Shown: piece after piece, positions 7,069-15,613 of the stretch | How positions within the stretch are numbered: the stretch's first letter is position 1 | Layout of the letters: the number at the start of each line of letters is the position of its first letter | NCBI GenBank assembly: GCA_905214875.1 | Contig: CAJMNR010000031.1 | Location: forward strand, 1-47,577 | DNA: 47,577 bases | From: an uncultured bacterium | GTDB lineage: Bacteria > Bacillota > Clostridia > Lachnospirales > Lachnospiraceae | Reading direction: 5' to 3' | Position numbers and translations under genes: made by a program | Notes under the pieces: model-generated | Told to the model about the DNA's origin: nothing | Databases searched by the model: none | Seen by the model: only the letters and a program-made list of their open reading frames with translations

Positions 7069-7941
7069 GTGGAGAAAGTAATTGAAGTTTCAAATCTTGT
7101 AAAGAGATATGGGAAAGCAAGAGGGGTATCGGATATCACATTTTCAGTAGAACAAGGAGATTTCTTTGGTTTTATCGGACCAAATGGTGCAGGAAAGTCG
7201 ACGACCATTCGAGCAATGCTTGGTCTGATTAAGATGACATCGGGAAGTATTAAGATCCTTGGAATGGATGTCAAGAAGGAGAAAGTAAACATCTTAAAAA
7301 GGATCGGCTATATGCCATCAGAAACAATGTTTTATCCGAGTCTAAAGGTGTCACAGATAATTGAAATGACTGCGGAAGCATTTGGTATGGACTGCAGTGA
7401 GCGTGCCAGGGAGCTATGTGAACGTCTGCAAGTAGATACGACAAAACGGATTGAAGAGTTATCATTAGGAAACCGAAAGAAGGTAAGCATAGTATGCATG
7501 ATGCAGCATAATCCGGATCTTTATATCTTTGATGAGCCGACTTCAGGCTTAGATCCATTAATTCAAAAGGAATTCTTTGCATTGCTAAGCGAGGTAAATA
7601 AAAAGGGGGCAACGATTTTCTTTTCCTCCCATGTGTTAAATGAGATTCAGACGTATTGTAACAAGGCGGCCATTATTAAAGAAGGCAAGATGATAGCAGT
7701 AGATACGGTGACGAATCTTTCTAGTACTTCAGCAAAAAAAGTGACGCTTCGAGGTTGCAAACAGGTACCGCAGCTTGAAGGAATGAACAATGTTTTTGAA
7801 GACTCGAATATGGTTAGTTTCCTATATCAAGGCGACCAAAAGAAGTTATTGCACTGCCTAGCAGAAATAGAAGCAGTCGACGTGTTACTAGAAGAGCCAT
7901 CATTAGAAGAGATCGTGTTGCATTTTTATGAGGAGGAATAG
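7069..7941 (+). CDS. ABC transporter ATP-binding protein
   Basis: The 290-residue ATPase has Walker A GPNGAGKST (about residue 38), a signature loop LSLGNRKKV, Walker B LYIFDEPTSGLDP and the switch His in FFSSHVLNE. The C-terminal extension of about 70 residues is typical of the CcmA/BcrA-type exporters. The start is GTG, with AAAGGAG about 8 nt upstream. It is 20 nt after the DUF3021 gene and 4 nt before the permease start, so the four genes act together; antibiotic, bacteriocin or lipid export is likely, the substrate unknown. Confidence 0.95.
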   Translation: MEKVIEVSNLVKRYGKARGVSDITFSVEQGDFFGFIGPNGAGKSTTIRAMLGLIKMTSGSIKILGMDVKKEKVNILKRIGYMPSETMFYPSLKVSQIIEMTAEAFGMDCSERARELCERLQVDTTKRIEELSLGNRKKVSIVCMMQHNPDLYIFDEPTSGLDPLIQKEFFALLSEVNKKGATIFFSSHVLNEIQTYCNKAAIIKEGKMIAVDTVTNLSSTSAKKVTLRGCKQVPQLEGMNNVFEDSNMVSFLYQGDQKKLLHCLAEIEAVDVLLEEPSLEEIVLHFYEEE

Positions 7942-7945
7942 AAGG

Positions 7946-8731
7946 ATGATATTTAAACATGAATGGAGAAGCAATGTAAAAATGCTATTGTTATGGGCAA
8001 TCTGCATTGCTGGCTTTGACTTTGCTATGATGCTTATGTATCCAAGTTTACAGGAATCGATGCAGGAGATGGCAAGTGCATATCAGAACTTTGGAATATT
8101 CACGGCTGCATTTAGTTTGGATCGAATGGACCTTGGAACGGTAATGGGATTTTACGGAATGTATGTAGGTACGATCTTGTCTCTTGGAGGTACGATTTTT
8201 GCAGCTATTATCGGAGTTTCAATCTTGGCAAAGGAAGAATCCGAGCATACATCGGAATATTTATTTACGCTACCATACAGCAGAAGAAATATCGTGGCAC
8301 AGAAAGTTGCAGCTGTTTTTTCAATGCTTGTTGTATTCCAGATAGTTAATTTCCTCCTTGGAATATTGAGCATTCAGATTATAGGAGAGGAAATTTTACT
8401 TAAGAAAATAGTACTCTTTCATTGTACACAGCTTTTGTTAGAATTAGAGGTTGCATCCATTGGAATCTTGATTTCTGCTTGCACAAAAAAGGTGTTGATG
8501 GGAGCGGGGCTTGGAATCGTACTGTTATTATATTTTATGGATATGATGTCTCGAGTGCTGGAACAATTAGAGTTTTGCAAGTACATAACGCCATTTTATT
8601 ATGCCAATGCGACCGAACTATTTACGGAGGGAAATATAGATGGCTTGTTGGTTATCATCGGTGTGATTGTCACAATCGTATGTGTTGTGACCGGAACATA
8701 TTTATTCCGAAGAAAGGATTTGGCAGCTTAG
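7946..8731 (+). CDS. ABC transporter permease (ABC-2 / NosY-like)
   Basis: About 261 residues with six hydrophobic segments; the loop KEESEHTSEYLFTLPYSRRN is typical of ABC-2 permeases, where it contacts the ATPase. I start at ATG 7946 (MIFKHEWRSN) because GAGGAGGAA ends 8 nt before it and the ATPase stop is at 7941. An in-frame ATG at 7928 would put the ribosome site inside the gene. It is the membrane half of the exporter encoded just upstream. Confidence 0.92.
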   Translation: MIFKHEWRSNVKMLLLWAICIAGFDFAMMLMYPSLQESMQEMASAYQNFGIFTAAFSLDRMDLGTVMGFYGMYVGTILSLGGTIFAAIIGVSILAKEESEHTSEYLFTLPYSRRNIVAQKVAAVFSMLVVFQIVNFLLGILSIQIIGEEILLKKIVLFHCTQLLLELEVASIGILISACTKKVLMGAGLGIVLLLYFMDMMSRVLEQLEFCKYITPFYYANATELFTEGNIDGLLVIIGVIVTIVCVVTGTYLFRRKDLAA

Positions 8732-8816
8732 GAATACTAGGACTAAATCATAATCTTTGTTGGAATCGGGTATGCTAATTGCTAGAAACTATAGCGATTG
8801 TGAGGAGAAATCATTC

Positions 8817-9710
8817 GTGTTTACGGATCAGAGATTGACACAGGCATACCAAGAAGCGCAAACAATTGAATTTACAAAAGACTCTAAATTCATCTTTTTT
8901 AGTGATCTACATCGTGGAGATGACAGTATCTCCGATGAGTTTACAAGGAATCAGATGATTACGGCAGCAGCACTAGAGTACTATTATAAAAAAGGGTATA
9001 CGTATATCGAAGTTGGGGATGGTGATGAACTTTGGGAATATAAAAAGTTTAAACACATTAGGACTGCGCATACGGATGTCTTTACAACAATTAAGAAATA
9101 TTATGACGATCACCGATTTATCATGATCTATGGCAATCATAATATTAATATTAAGCATAGAGCGTATACGGCACATAATTATTTTTATTTTTATGATGAA
9201 TATAAGGAACAGCAGAGAGAATTGTTTCGTGGAATTCATCCTGTTGAGGGTGTTCGATTGAAATATGATAAGACAGGGCAGGAAATCCTTGTAGTACATG
9301 GACATCAAGGAGATTTTTTTAATGACCAGTTCTGGTATCCGACCATGCTGTCCTTACGGTATTTCTGGAGACTTGCACATCTGGTTGGTTTTAAGAATCC
9401 TGCCAGTCCGGCAAAGAACCAGAGCAAGCGTCATAAAATCGAGAAACGGTATTGTAAATGGATTAAAAAGAATAAGATTATGCTAATCTGTGGCCATACC
9501 CATCGAATGAAGTATCCATTACGAAATGATTTACCTTATTTTAATTGCGGATGCTGTATTCATACAAAAGGCATTACAGGAATTGAAATTAGCAACGGAA
9601 AGATCATGCTTGTGCAATGGAGAATCCGTGCAAGAGACGATGGAACATTAGCAGTTGTCCCATCCGTAATTAAAGGGCCAAAACCTATTGAGTATTTTAA
9701 ATTTAAATAA
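8817..9710 (+). CDS. Calcineurin-like metallophosphoesterase
   Basis: The protein carries all five metallophosphoesterase blocks in order: FFSDLHRGD, GDGDELW, YGNHN, HGHQGD and CGHTHR. These bind two metals and hydrolyse phosphoester bonds; the substrate is not evident. Length is about 297 residues from GTG 8817, which I prefer because GAGGAG lies 8 nt upstream. ATG 8772 or TTG 8757, in the same frame, lack a ribosome site. It follows the ABC permease by 85 nt and may be read with it. A terminator follows at once. Confidence 0.9.
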   Translation: MFTDQRLTQAYQEAQTIEFTKDSKFIFFSDLHRGDDSISDEFTRNQMITAAALEYYYKKGYTYIEVGDGDELWEYKKFKHIRTAHTDVFTTIKKYYDDHRFIMIYGNHNINIKHRAYTAHNYFYFYDEYKEQQRELFRGIHPVEGVRLKYDKTGQEILVVHGHQGDFFNDQFWYPTMLSLRYFWRLAHLVGFKNPASPAKNQSKRHKIEKRYCKWIKKNKIMLICGHTHRMKYPLRNDLPYFNCGCCIHTKGITGIEISNGKIMLVQWRIRARDDGTLAVVPSVIKGPKPIEYFKFK

Positions 9711-9743
9711 AAACAGCTAGCAAACAAATGCCAGCTGTTTTTT
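9711..9743 (+). terminator. Terminator between convergent genes
   Basis: AAACAGCT (9711-9718) pairs with AGCTGTTT (9733-9740) around a 14-nt loop, in which GC/GC can add two pairs; a T-run follows. The A-run on the left lets it serve the leftward DUF4317 gene as well. Confidence 0.75.
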
Positions 9744-9748
9744 CTCGT

Positions 9749-11140
9749 TTATAAGATTGTCGGAACGCCGTTTACGTTGGCTTGTTCGTTTTCGTCTAAA
9801 GGAATGATGATACATTTTTGTCCATCTATTACTTGGGATTTGATCTGTGTCATTTTTTGTGGCTTCACTCGAAGGATGACATCATAGTTTGTAGAGTCTT
9901 CATGGACGTCAGCTTCTGTAAAGTCATCTTCTTGATTGCGTGGCTCTACTTGCTCGTCGTCTACTTCGTCTATATCATCCATATAATCATCCGTGAGGGA
10001 ATCATCTTCTAAAGCCTCAGGTGCAGAAGAATCTTTCATTGGAGGAATATCGTCTGAATTCATTTCGATGGCACGGGTCGTTTCTTCTAATTTTTCTTGG
10101 AGCTGTTGAACTTGCTCTTCTAATTCAAATTCTTTTTTACGTTGTTGGCTCACCGCTAACACTTTGGAATCAATTAAATGTTCTACGACAGGTGGAGTGT
10201 CACCGAAGTTTTCTTCATAAGCAGCTTCAATCTTTGCAGCCACTTCTTCCGGAAGACCACTATCAGCAAGAATCTCTTGAATCGTTTCATTTGTAAGGAT
10301 TGGTGGTTCATCAGAAGTTGAGTATTCCGCATGCTCGTCCACAATCTGGTTTAACCCTTCTTGAATGTTCATAAAAATCTTAGAACTTTCTTCTTCGTCG
10401 GCCACAGCATTGCTAATGATCTTTTGGAACGTTGTCTTTTGTTCTGTTGCAGTTGTTTTAGGAGGACAGCCAAGTCCCCCTTCCATAAATTCTTTATGTG
10501 GCTCTTTTGCATTTTTCGTAAAGAACATAATGGAATGGATGTCGCTACTTCGGTCTGTAAACGCTGGGAATAAGAATCCGGTGTCAGGAGCACCAACAAC
10601 CCAGTCACGAATACGTGGTCCAATGCGGTTTTCATCTGCTAAATAACCAAGGCCCGGTTTTGTAAGTTCCACAGGACAAATCGCACATAATAAATATTCA
10701 TATACTTCTTCGGATTCGTCTAGTTTCTGGTTGTCCGAAGTCTTCGTCATGACATCGTAAGCATCGTGGAATACAAGGATTAAGTAATTTCCGGCATACT
10801 CATAGTTGTCGATGATTAATTGATAGAATGTGTCAAGCAGTGCAGGATTCTTTAAGCGGCTTTCCTTTAAGCCCATTAAGAATTGCTGTTTGCCGCCTGG
10901 CTTTTCTTCTTCTAACGGAAACTCAAGTTCTAATAAATTGTTTCCAATCGTTCCGGAAAGCGTCTTTCTTGCAATTTCAAGATATTTATAGAATTCATCT
11001 TCATTAAGATTTAAAAATGTTTCTTCAAGATTTAAGATAATTTCTTTTTCGCCATTTACATAGCATCCACACATTTTTGTGAATGTACATTCATTTTTTT
11101 TGAATCGCCTCTTCAGCTCTAGGACATCTTTTTTCGTCAT
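9749..11140 (-). CDS. DUF4317 family protein
   Basis: The 463-residue soluble, acidic protein begins MTKKDVLELKRRFKKNECTF and contains a block around GAPDTGFLFPAFTDRSSDIH that I recognise from DUF4317, a family common in Lachnospiraceae and of unknown function. A coiled-coil stretch (about 340-365, EEQVQQLQEKLEETT) and a highly acidic low-complexity part (about 370-425) precede a short basic end. GGAGG precedes the ATG. It stands alone, convergent with the metallophosphoesterase and divergent from lrgA. Confidence 0.88.
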   Translation of the reverse strand: MTKKDVLELKRRFKKNECTFTKMCGCYVNGEKEIILNLEETFLNLNEDEFYKYLEIARKTLSGTIGNNLLELEFPLEEEKPGGKQQFLMGLKESRLKNPALLDTFYQLIIDNYEYAGNYLILVFHDAYDVMTKTSDNQKLDESEEVYEYLLCAICPVELTKPGLGYLADENRIGPRIRDWVVGAPDTGFLFPAFTDRSSDIHSIMFFTKNAKEPHKEFMEGGLGCPPKTTATEQKTTFQKIISNAVADEEESSKIFMNIQEGLNQIVDEHAEYSTSDEPPILTNETIQEILADSGLPEEVAAKIEAAYEENFGDTPPVVEHLIDSKVLAVSQQRKKEFELEEQVQQLQEKLEETTRAIEMNSDDIPPMKDSSAPEALEDDSLTDDYMDDIDEVDDEQVEPRNQEDDFTEADVHEDSTNYDVILRVKPQKMTQIKSQVIDGQKCIIIPLDENEQANVNGVPTIL

Positions 11141-11319
11141 AATATACCTCCATTACGCCTTGATGTAGTGAAAAATAAATGTGTCTAGTTCATTATTATA
11201 TGACAAATTTGCAAGAAATCATAGAACAAAAAAATATATTTTGGCATTATAATGTTACACTTATATGTGTCGATAAATTGAAAAGTGGGAGAGAGTATAA
11301 GCGAATAAGTAGTTCTTAT

Positions 11320-11348
11320 TTGATAGAATAAGAAGATGGTGCTATAAT
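11320..11348 (+). promoter_or_regulatory. Sigma-A promoter of lrgAB
   Basis: TTGATA (11320-11325), a 17-nt spacer and TATAAT (11343-11348). The -10 box overlaps the upstream in-frame ATG at 11347, so transcription would begin after that ATG; this fixes the lrgA start at 11371. Confidence 0.8.
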
Positions 11349-11370
11349 GCAAGGGAAAAGAGGCGAAATA

Positions 11371-11727
11371 ATGAAATACTTAAAACAATTTGGCATCATT
11401 CTTTTTATTTCATTTCTTGGTGAGATGTTGAATTCAATTCTCCCTTTGCCAATTCCTGCAAGTATCTACGGGCTTGTGCTCCTGTTCTTACTTTTGCGAT
11501 TTAAGGTGTTGCATATAGATTCAATCAAAGAGACTGGAAAGTTCTTAATTGAGATTATGCCGCTTATGTTCATTCCGGCAGGAGTAGGTTTGTTGGAATC
11601 GTGGAATGTGCTTAAGCCTATGTGGGTAGTAATCTGTATTATGACAGTTGTATCAACGATTGTAGTAATGGCGGTAACTGGTACAATCGCACAATGGGTA
11701 ATCCGATTACAGAAGAAAAATGAGTAG
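11371..11727 (+). CDS. lrgA: LrgA/CidA family holin-like protein
   Basis: 118 residues with four hydrophobic segments; the N-terminus MKYLKQFGIILFISFLGE and the block LPLPIPASIYGLVLLFLLL are typical of LrgA/CidA. Members form membrane pores and, with LrgB, modulate murein hydrolase activity, programmed lysis or pyruvate/small-acid traffic. I choose ATG 11371 (AGAGG 7 nt upstream) because the earlier in-frame ATG lies inside the -10 box. lrgB follows after 17 nt. No LytS/LytR pair lies beside it. Confidence 0.92.
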   Translation: MKYLKQFGIILFISFLGEMLNSILPLPIPASIYGLVLLFLLLRFKVLHIDSIKETGKFLIEIMPLMFIPAGVGLLESWNVLKPMWVVICIMTVVSTIVVMAVTGTIAQWVIRLQKKNE

Positions 11728-11744
11728 GTAGGGAGAAAATTAGG

Positions 11745-12437
11745 ATGAATCAGATGTTACGGGATTCCGTTTTCTTTGGAGTTATGATAAGCATACTCAC
11801 TTATGGAATTGGAGTCTTATTAAAGAAAAAATTTAAACTTGCAATCTTTAATCCGTTGCTTGTTTCCATCGTCATTACGATGGCGGCCCTAGTGGCGTTA
11901 GGAATTGATTATGAAAGTTATAACTCTGGTGCAAAGTATCTAAGCTATTTTTTGACACCAGCAACCATATGTCTTGCAATTCCGCTATATGAACAGTTAG
12001 AGTTATTAAGACATAATATAAAGGCAATTCTGATTGGAATTCTATCAGGAGTAATTGCGAGTATGGGAAGCATCCTTGCGATGGCAGTGTTATTTGGGCT
12101 TGGTCACAAGGAATATGTGACAATGCTTCCAAAATCCATCACAACAGCCATTGGTATGGGACTATCCGAAGAACTTGGTGGCTATGTAACCATCACAGTA
12201 GCAGTCATTATTATTACAGGCGTACTTGGCAATATACTTGCAGAACGAATTCTTAAGCTATTTAAGATAGAAGAACCTGTTGCAAAGGGACTTGCTATTG
12301 GAACATCAGCCCATGCGATTGGAACGGTAAAGGCTTTAGAGCTAGGAGAAGTGGAAGGTGCCATGAGCAGTCTTTCCATTGCAGTGTCAGGACTTTTGAC
12401 TGTTGTCGGTGCTTCTATATTTGCACAGCTATTTTAG
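11745..12437 (+). CDS. lrgB: LrgB family membrane protein
   Basis: 230 residues with about six to seven membrane segments. Family blocks visible are YLLTPATICLAIPLYEQ-like at about residue 70, MLPKSITTAIGMGLSEELGG at about 126 and GTSAHAIGTVKA at about 187. It is the usual partner of LrgA and is co-transcribed with it. GGGAG precedes the ATG. A terminator follows. Confidence 0.95.
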   Translation: MNQMLRDSVFFGVMISILTYGIGVLLKKKFKLAIFNPLLVSIVITMAALVALGIDYESYNSGAKYLSYFLTPATICLAIPLYEQLELLRHNIKAILIGILSGVIASMGSILAMAVLFGLGHKEYVTMLPKSITTAIGMGLSEELGGYVTITVAVIIITGVLGNILAERILKLFKIEEPVAKGLAIGTSAHAIGTVKALELGEVEGAMSSLSIAVSGLLTVVGASIFAQLF

Positions 12438-12457
12438 AATCGGACAAATATAAAAAC

Positions 12458-12494
12458 AGGAACATGTTCTTTTTATGGAGCAGTTCCTTTTTTT
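12458..12494 (+). terminator. Probable terminator after lrgAB
   Basis: AGGAAC (12458-12463) pairs with GTTCCT (12483-12488) and is followed by a seven-T run. The 19-nt loop is large, so strength is uncertain. Confidence 0.55.
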
Positions 12495-12620
12495 AGTGTT
12501 AGGAAAGTTCACTAAAAATGATAAATCATGTACAAAATAATAAAAAATTGGTACACTAGGGAAAGTGAGGAGAAGAAATAATACGTTGTATAATGGGAAA
12601 ATGAAAAGGAGGAAGAAAAA

Positions 12621-13169
12621 ATGGATCAAAAAGTGGTATCGCGAGTGTATACGTCAGCACCAACTGATGAAAATCGATTAGAGAAAGAAATGGCAGTATA
12701 TCGTCTGTTAGATGATTTGGAGATAGAATATTCTCGTGTGGATCATGATCATTTGGATACTATTGATGATTGCGAAGAAGTTGGAGAGTTACTTGGAATC
12801 AAGATTTGTAAGAATTTATTCCTTTGTAATGCGCAAAAGACAAAGTTTTATTTATTGATGATGCCAGGGGAAAAACGATTTGTTACAAAAGAGTTTAGTA
12901 AATTAATCAATAGTTCCCGATTATCCTTTGCTCCACAAGAATATATGGAACAGTATCTCAACATCACGCCGGGGTCTGTCAGCATAATGGGATTAATGAA
13001 TGATGTAGAAGGAAAGGTAACCCTTTATATCGATGAGGATGTAGTCAATGCAGAATACATCGGATGCCATCCATGTATCAATACCTCAAGCTTGAAGATC
13101 AAGACGAAAGATATCATTGAAAGATTTCTCCCAGCAGTAAAACATGAAATGAATGTAGTCAGATTATAA
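12621..13169 (+). CDS. YbaK/EbsC-type prolyl-tRNA editing protein (ProXp-ala/PrdX-like)
   Basis: The 182-residue protein is a stand-alone editing domain. It has LGIKICKNLFLCN (containing the catalytic-type Lys), a central FYLLMMPGEKRF strand and the C-terminal GCHPCINTSSLKI block that is typical of ProXp-ala/PrdX proteins. These hydrolyse mis-charged Ala-tRNA(Pro) in trans. AGGAGGAAG precedes the ATG. The lysozyme gene begins 3 nt after its stop, so the two share a transcript although their jobs look unrelated. Confidence 0.9.
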   Translation: MDQKVVSRVYTSAPTDENRLEKEMAVYRLLDDLEIEYSRVDHDHLDTIDDCEEVGELLGIKICKNLFLCNAQKTKFYLLMMPGEKRFVTKEFSKLINSSRLSFAPQEYMEQYLNITPGSVSIMGLMNDVEGKVTLYIDEDVVNAEYIGCHPCINTSSLKIKTKDIIERFLPAVKHEMNVVRL

Positions 13170-13172
13170 TCC

Positions 13173-13907
13173 ATGACGAAAAAGAAAAAAATCGTATGTT
13201 TATTAGGCATTGTCCTGTTGGTCCTTATGTTACTGGCCATCCTTTATTATAAAAAGATCATATCGATCAATGGATGGTTTTCCAGTAGCTATGAAGTAAA
13301 GGGAATTGATGTTTCTCATTATCAAGGGGAGATTGATTGGGAAACCATTGAAAAGCAGGAAATCGCATTTGCATTTATTAAGGCAACCGAAGGAAGTAAG
13401 ACTGTGGATGATTACTTTAAGAAGAACTGGGAAGAGGCCAAAGAAACCCAGATTTTACTTGGCGCATATCATTTTTTCAGTTTTGATAGTGATCCCAAGA
13501 CACAGGCAGAGAATTTTATTAATACAGTAGGAAGTCTGGAGAAAAAATTACCGCCAGTAGTAGATTTTGAATTCTATGGAGACAAAGAAAAGAATCCACC
13601 AGATATTGAAACGATGAGGCAATCACTAAAGACATTTTTAGATTTATTAGAGCAGCAGTATGGAAGAAAGCCGATACTCTATACGACGATGAAAGCGTAT
13701 CATATGTATATAGAAGGTGAGTTTTCGGAGTATCCATTATGGATTCGTAATGTGTATTATCCAGTAAATCTGGATATGAAGGGAAAATGGACATTCTGGC
13801 AGTACTCTGACCACATGCTTTTAGATGGGTATCGTGGTGACGAAAAATACATTGATATGAATGTGTTTGTAGGAAACAAAAAAGAGTTAGAAGACTTTAT
13901 TGAATAA
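13173..13907 (+). CDS. Membrane-anchored GH25 lysozyme (muramidase)
   Basis: 244 residues: a basic start and one hydrophobic segment (about 6-25) that acts as an uncleaved anchor or signal, then a GH25 domain (about 42-240). Catalytic features are GIDVSHYQG and VVDFEFYG (Asp-x-Glu), with FAFIKATEG and the closing WTFWQYSDH. GH25 enzymes cleave the beta-1,4 link in peptidoglycan. There is no clear ribosome site; the 3-nt gap to the preceding gene suggests translational coupling. No cell-wall-binding repeats are present. Confidence 0.93.
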   Translation: MTKKKKIVCLLGIVLLVLMLLAILYYKKIISINGWFSSSYEVKGIDVSHYQGEIDWETIEKQEIAFAFIKATEGSKTVDDYFKKNWEEAKETQILLGAYHFFSFDSDPKTQAENFINTVGSLEKKLPPVVDFEFYGDKEKNPPDIETMRQSLKTFLDLLEQQYGRKPILYTTMKAYHMYIEGEFSEYPLWIRNVYYPVNLDMKGKWTFWQYSDHMLLDGYRGDEKYIDMNVFVGNKKELEDFIE

Positions 13908-13977
13908 GGAAAAAATCTTTTATTATGGGAAAATCAGTTTATAATAATAAAAAAAATATTAATTATGTATATATATT

Positions 13978-14004
13978 TAAGTGCTATGCATAAATAGCCG
14001 ATAT
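13978..14004 (+). promoter_or_regulatory. Sigma-28 (SigD/FliA) motility promoter
   Basis: TAAG (13978-13981), a 15-nt spacer and GCCGATAT (13997-14004) match the SigD consensus TAAA-N15-GCCGATAA. It lies 38 nt before the chemoreceptor start, after AT-rich sequence that lacks a sigma-A promoter of similar quality. Confidence 0.85.
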
Positions 14005-14042
14005 AAAGAAAGGATATTATATACTAAGGAGGAGATTAAAAA

Positions 14043-15476
14043 ATGCAAAAAATTCATAAGATTAATCTTTATGTTGCATGGATTTGTGTTGTTGTCTTGT
14101 CTTTAACAACCTTTTTTTCTTATGGAACGGACAGAAAATCGGTGTACGGAATTGCCGTAATGGTAGTTACGGGAATAATTCTTACAGTTACATATCAACT
14201 GAAGATAGATGATTATAAGAAAGCGTTAATTATTATATTAACACCGTCCTATGCATTATTAGTGTATGCAATAGTGGTGGGAGGTAATGCAATTGCATTT
14301 CTTGGCGCATTTGTTACATTGGGTATGACAATTCGTTATTTTGATAAACGATTAATTAAGATTTATTCAATTTCCTTTATCATCGTTTGCGTGCTTTGTA
14401 TTATTGTGGATTATAGAATTATTGATCCATATGGATTGATTTCTGGTATTTCTAAGCTTGTTATCTTTACAGCTGCTTGTTGCCTTATGTACATGGGAAC
14501 AGCTTATGGAGAGGGAAAAATCCATGAAGCGAAAGAGATGCTTGCTATGGTAGAAAAGAACAGGGAAATCGCAAATGATGTTGCAAAAAATTTAAATGAA
14601 AGCATTATTAAGTGTACAGACGAAGTAAGCTTGACGACAAAAGAAGCAGTGACTGTAAAACAGGCAGCAGATCAAATGTCACAAGTAGTAGAAGAAACAA
14701 GTCAGGCAATTATAAGAGTAAGCGAGAAGGTAAATACTTCAACGGAACAGATTTCATTAAACTACGATTATGCAAAACAGTTAGAAGAACGCTTTGGTGA
14801 AGTAAACGAAGCAGTGACAGCTAGTAACGAAGAAGCGGAAAATGTTAAAGTTTCTGTAAGTCAGATGTCAGAGACAGTTGGTGGTGCCAAAGAAGCAACA
14901 ACTGGATTACTTCAAAGAATGGAACAGATTACAGGCATACTTGAACAAATCAATTCCATTGCATCTCAGACAAACTTATTATCCCTTAATGCATCGATTG
15001 AAGCGGCAAGAGCAGGGGAACAGGGTAGAGGATTTGCAGTTGTTGCCAATGAAATTCGCGATTTATCCGAACAAAGTCGTATGGCAGCAAATAATATTCA
15101 ATCAATCTTAGAAACACTTGCAAATACCACAAAAGACGTAGCAGAAAAGATTACAGACGGTGCAGATGCCGCTGAGTCCAGTGTAGGAAATATCGCACAG
15201 TTGTTACAGTTATTAGAAAAAATAGATGTTTCTACAAAAGGAGCAACAGAAGTTGTAAATAAAGAATATCAAATCATTGAAAAAGTTAAGAATGAATTTG
15301 ATGATATTCAAGAAGAGTTACAAAATGTCGTTGCTACTTCAGAAGAAAATGCAGCAATGATCGTCAATATTTCTGACAGCATTGGTACACAGACAGACGC
15401 AATTGAGAACTTATCCCGTTCCATTGGCGAGCTAAAAGATGCTTCAGGAGAATTGGAACAAAAATTTAGTAACTAG
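14043..15476 (+). CDS. Methyl-accepting chemotaxis protein without extracellular sensor domain
   Basis: 477 residues: about six membrane segments within 1-155, a short linker, then a long helical signalling domain (about 180-477). The hairpin tip SIASQTNLLSLNASIEAARAG with EQGRGFAVVANEIRDLSEQS is the CheA/CheW-contact region of chemoreceptors. No HAMP and no large ligand-binding loop are seen, so it may sense membrane or internal cues. AAGGAGGAG lies 8 nt before the ATG, and a SigD promoter places it in the motility regulon. A terminator follows, so it is monocistronic. Confidence 0.95.
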   Translation: MQKIHKINLYVAWICVVVLSLTTFFSYGTDRKSVYGIAVMVVTGIILTVTYQLKIDDYKKALIIILTPSYALLVYAIVVGGNAIAFLGAFVTLGMTIRYFDKRLIKIYSISFIIVCVLCIIVDYRIIDPYGLISGISKLVIFTAACCLMYMGTAYGEGKIHEAKEMLAMVEKNREIANDVAKNLNESIIKCTDEVSLTTKEAVTVKQAADQMSQVVEETSQAIIRVSEKVNTSTEQISLNYDYAKQLEERFGEVNEAVTASNEEAENVKVSVSQMSETVGGAKEATTGLLQRMEQITGILEQINSIASQTNLLSLNASIEAARAGEQGRGFAVVANEIRDLSEQSRMAANNIQSILETLANTTKDVAEKITDGADAAESSVGNIAQLLQLLEKIDVSTKGATEVVNKEYQIIEKVKNEFDDIQEELQNVVATSEENAAMIVNISDSIGTQTDAIENLSRSIGELKDASGELEQKFSN

Positions 15477-15482
15477 AAAATG

Positions 15483-15530
15483 AAAGCCCTAAGAGTAATC
15501 AGATACGGATTGCCTTTGGGGCTTTTCTTT
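15483..15530 (+). terminator. Terminator after the chemoreceptor gene
   Basis: AAAGCCC pairs with GGGCTTT (15483-15489 with 15519-15525), an inner helix GTAATC/GATTGC (15495-15500 with 15508-15513) closes it, and a T-rich tail follows. Confidence 0.8.
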
Positions 15531-15613
15531 ATTTTAGAGGAAAGTTCTTTTGCTAAAGGAGTGTATGTCGGCGGCTTATTATAACATTGTAAATCTTAAA
15601 AAGAGGAAACTAC

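Noticed and set aside
10365..10646. Several overlapping plus-strand frames of 60-93 codons inside the DUF4317 gene
   Set aside because: They are shadows of the minus-strand gene, with no ribosome sites and no sensible composition.
12459..12470. GAACATGTTC resembling a Gram-positive LexA (SOS) box
   Set aside because: The half-sites GAAC and GTTC are separated by 2 bases instead of 4, and the sequence is part of the lrgB terminator loop.
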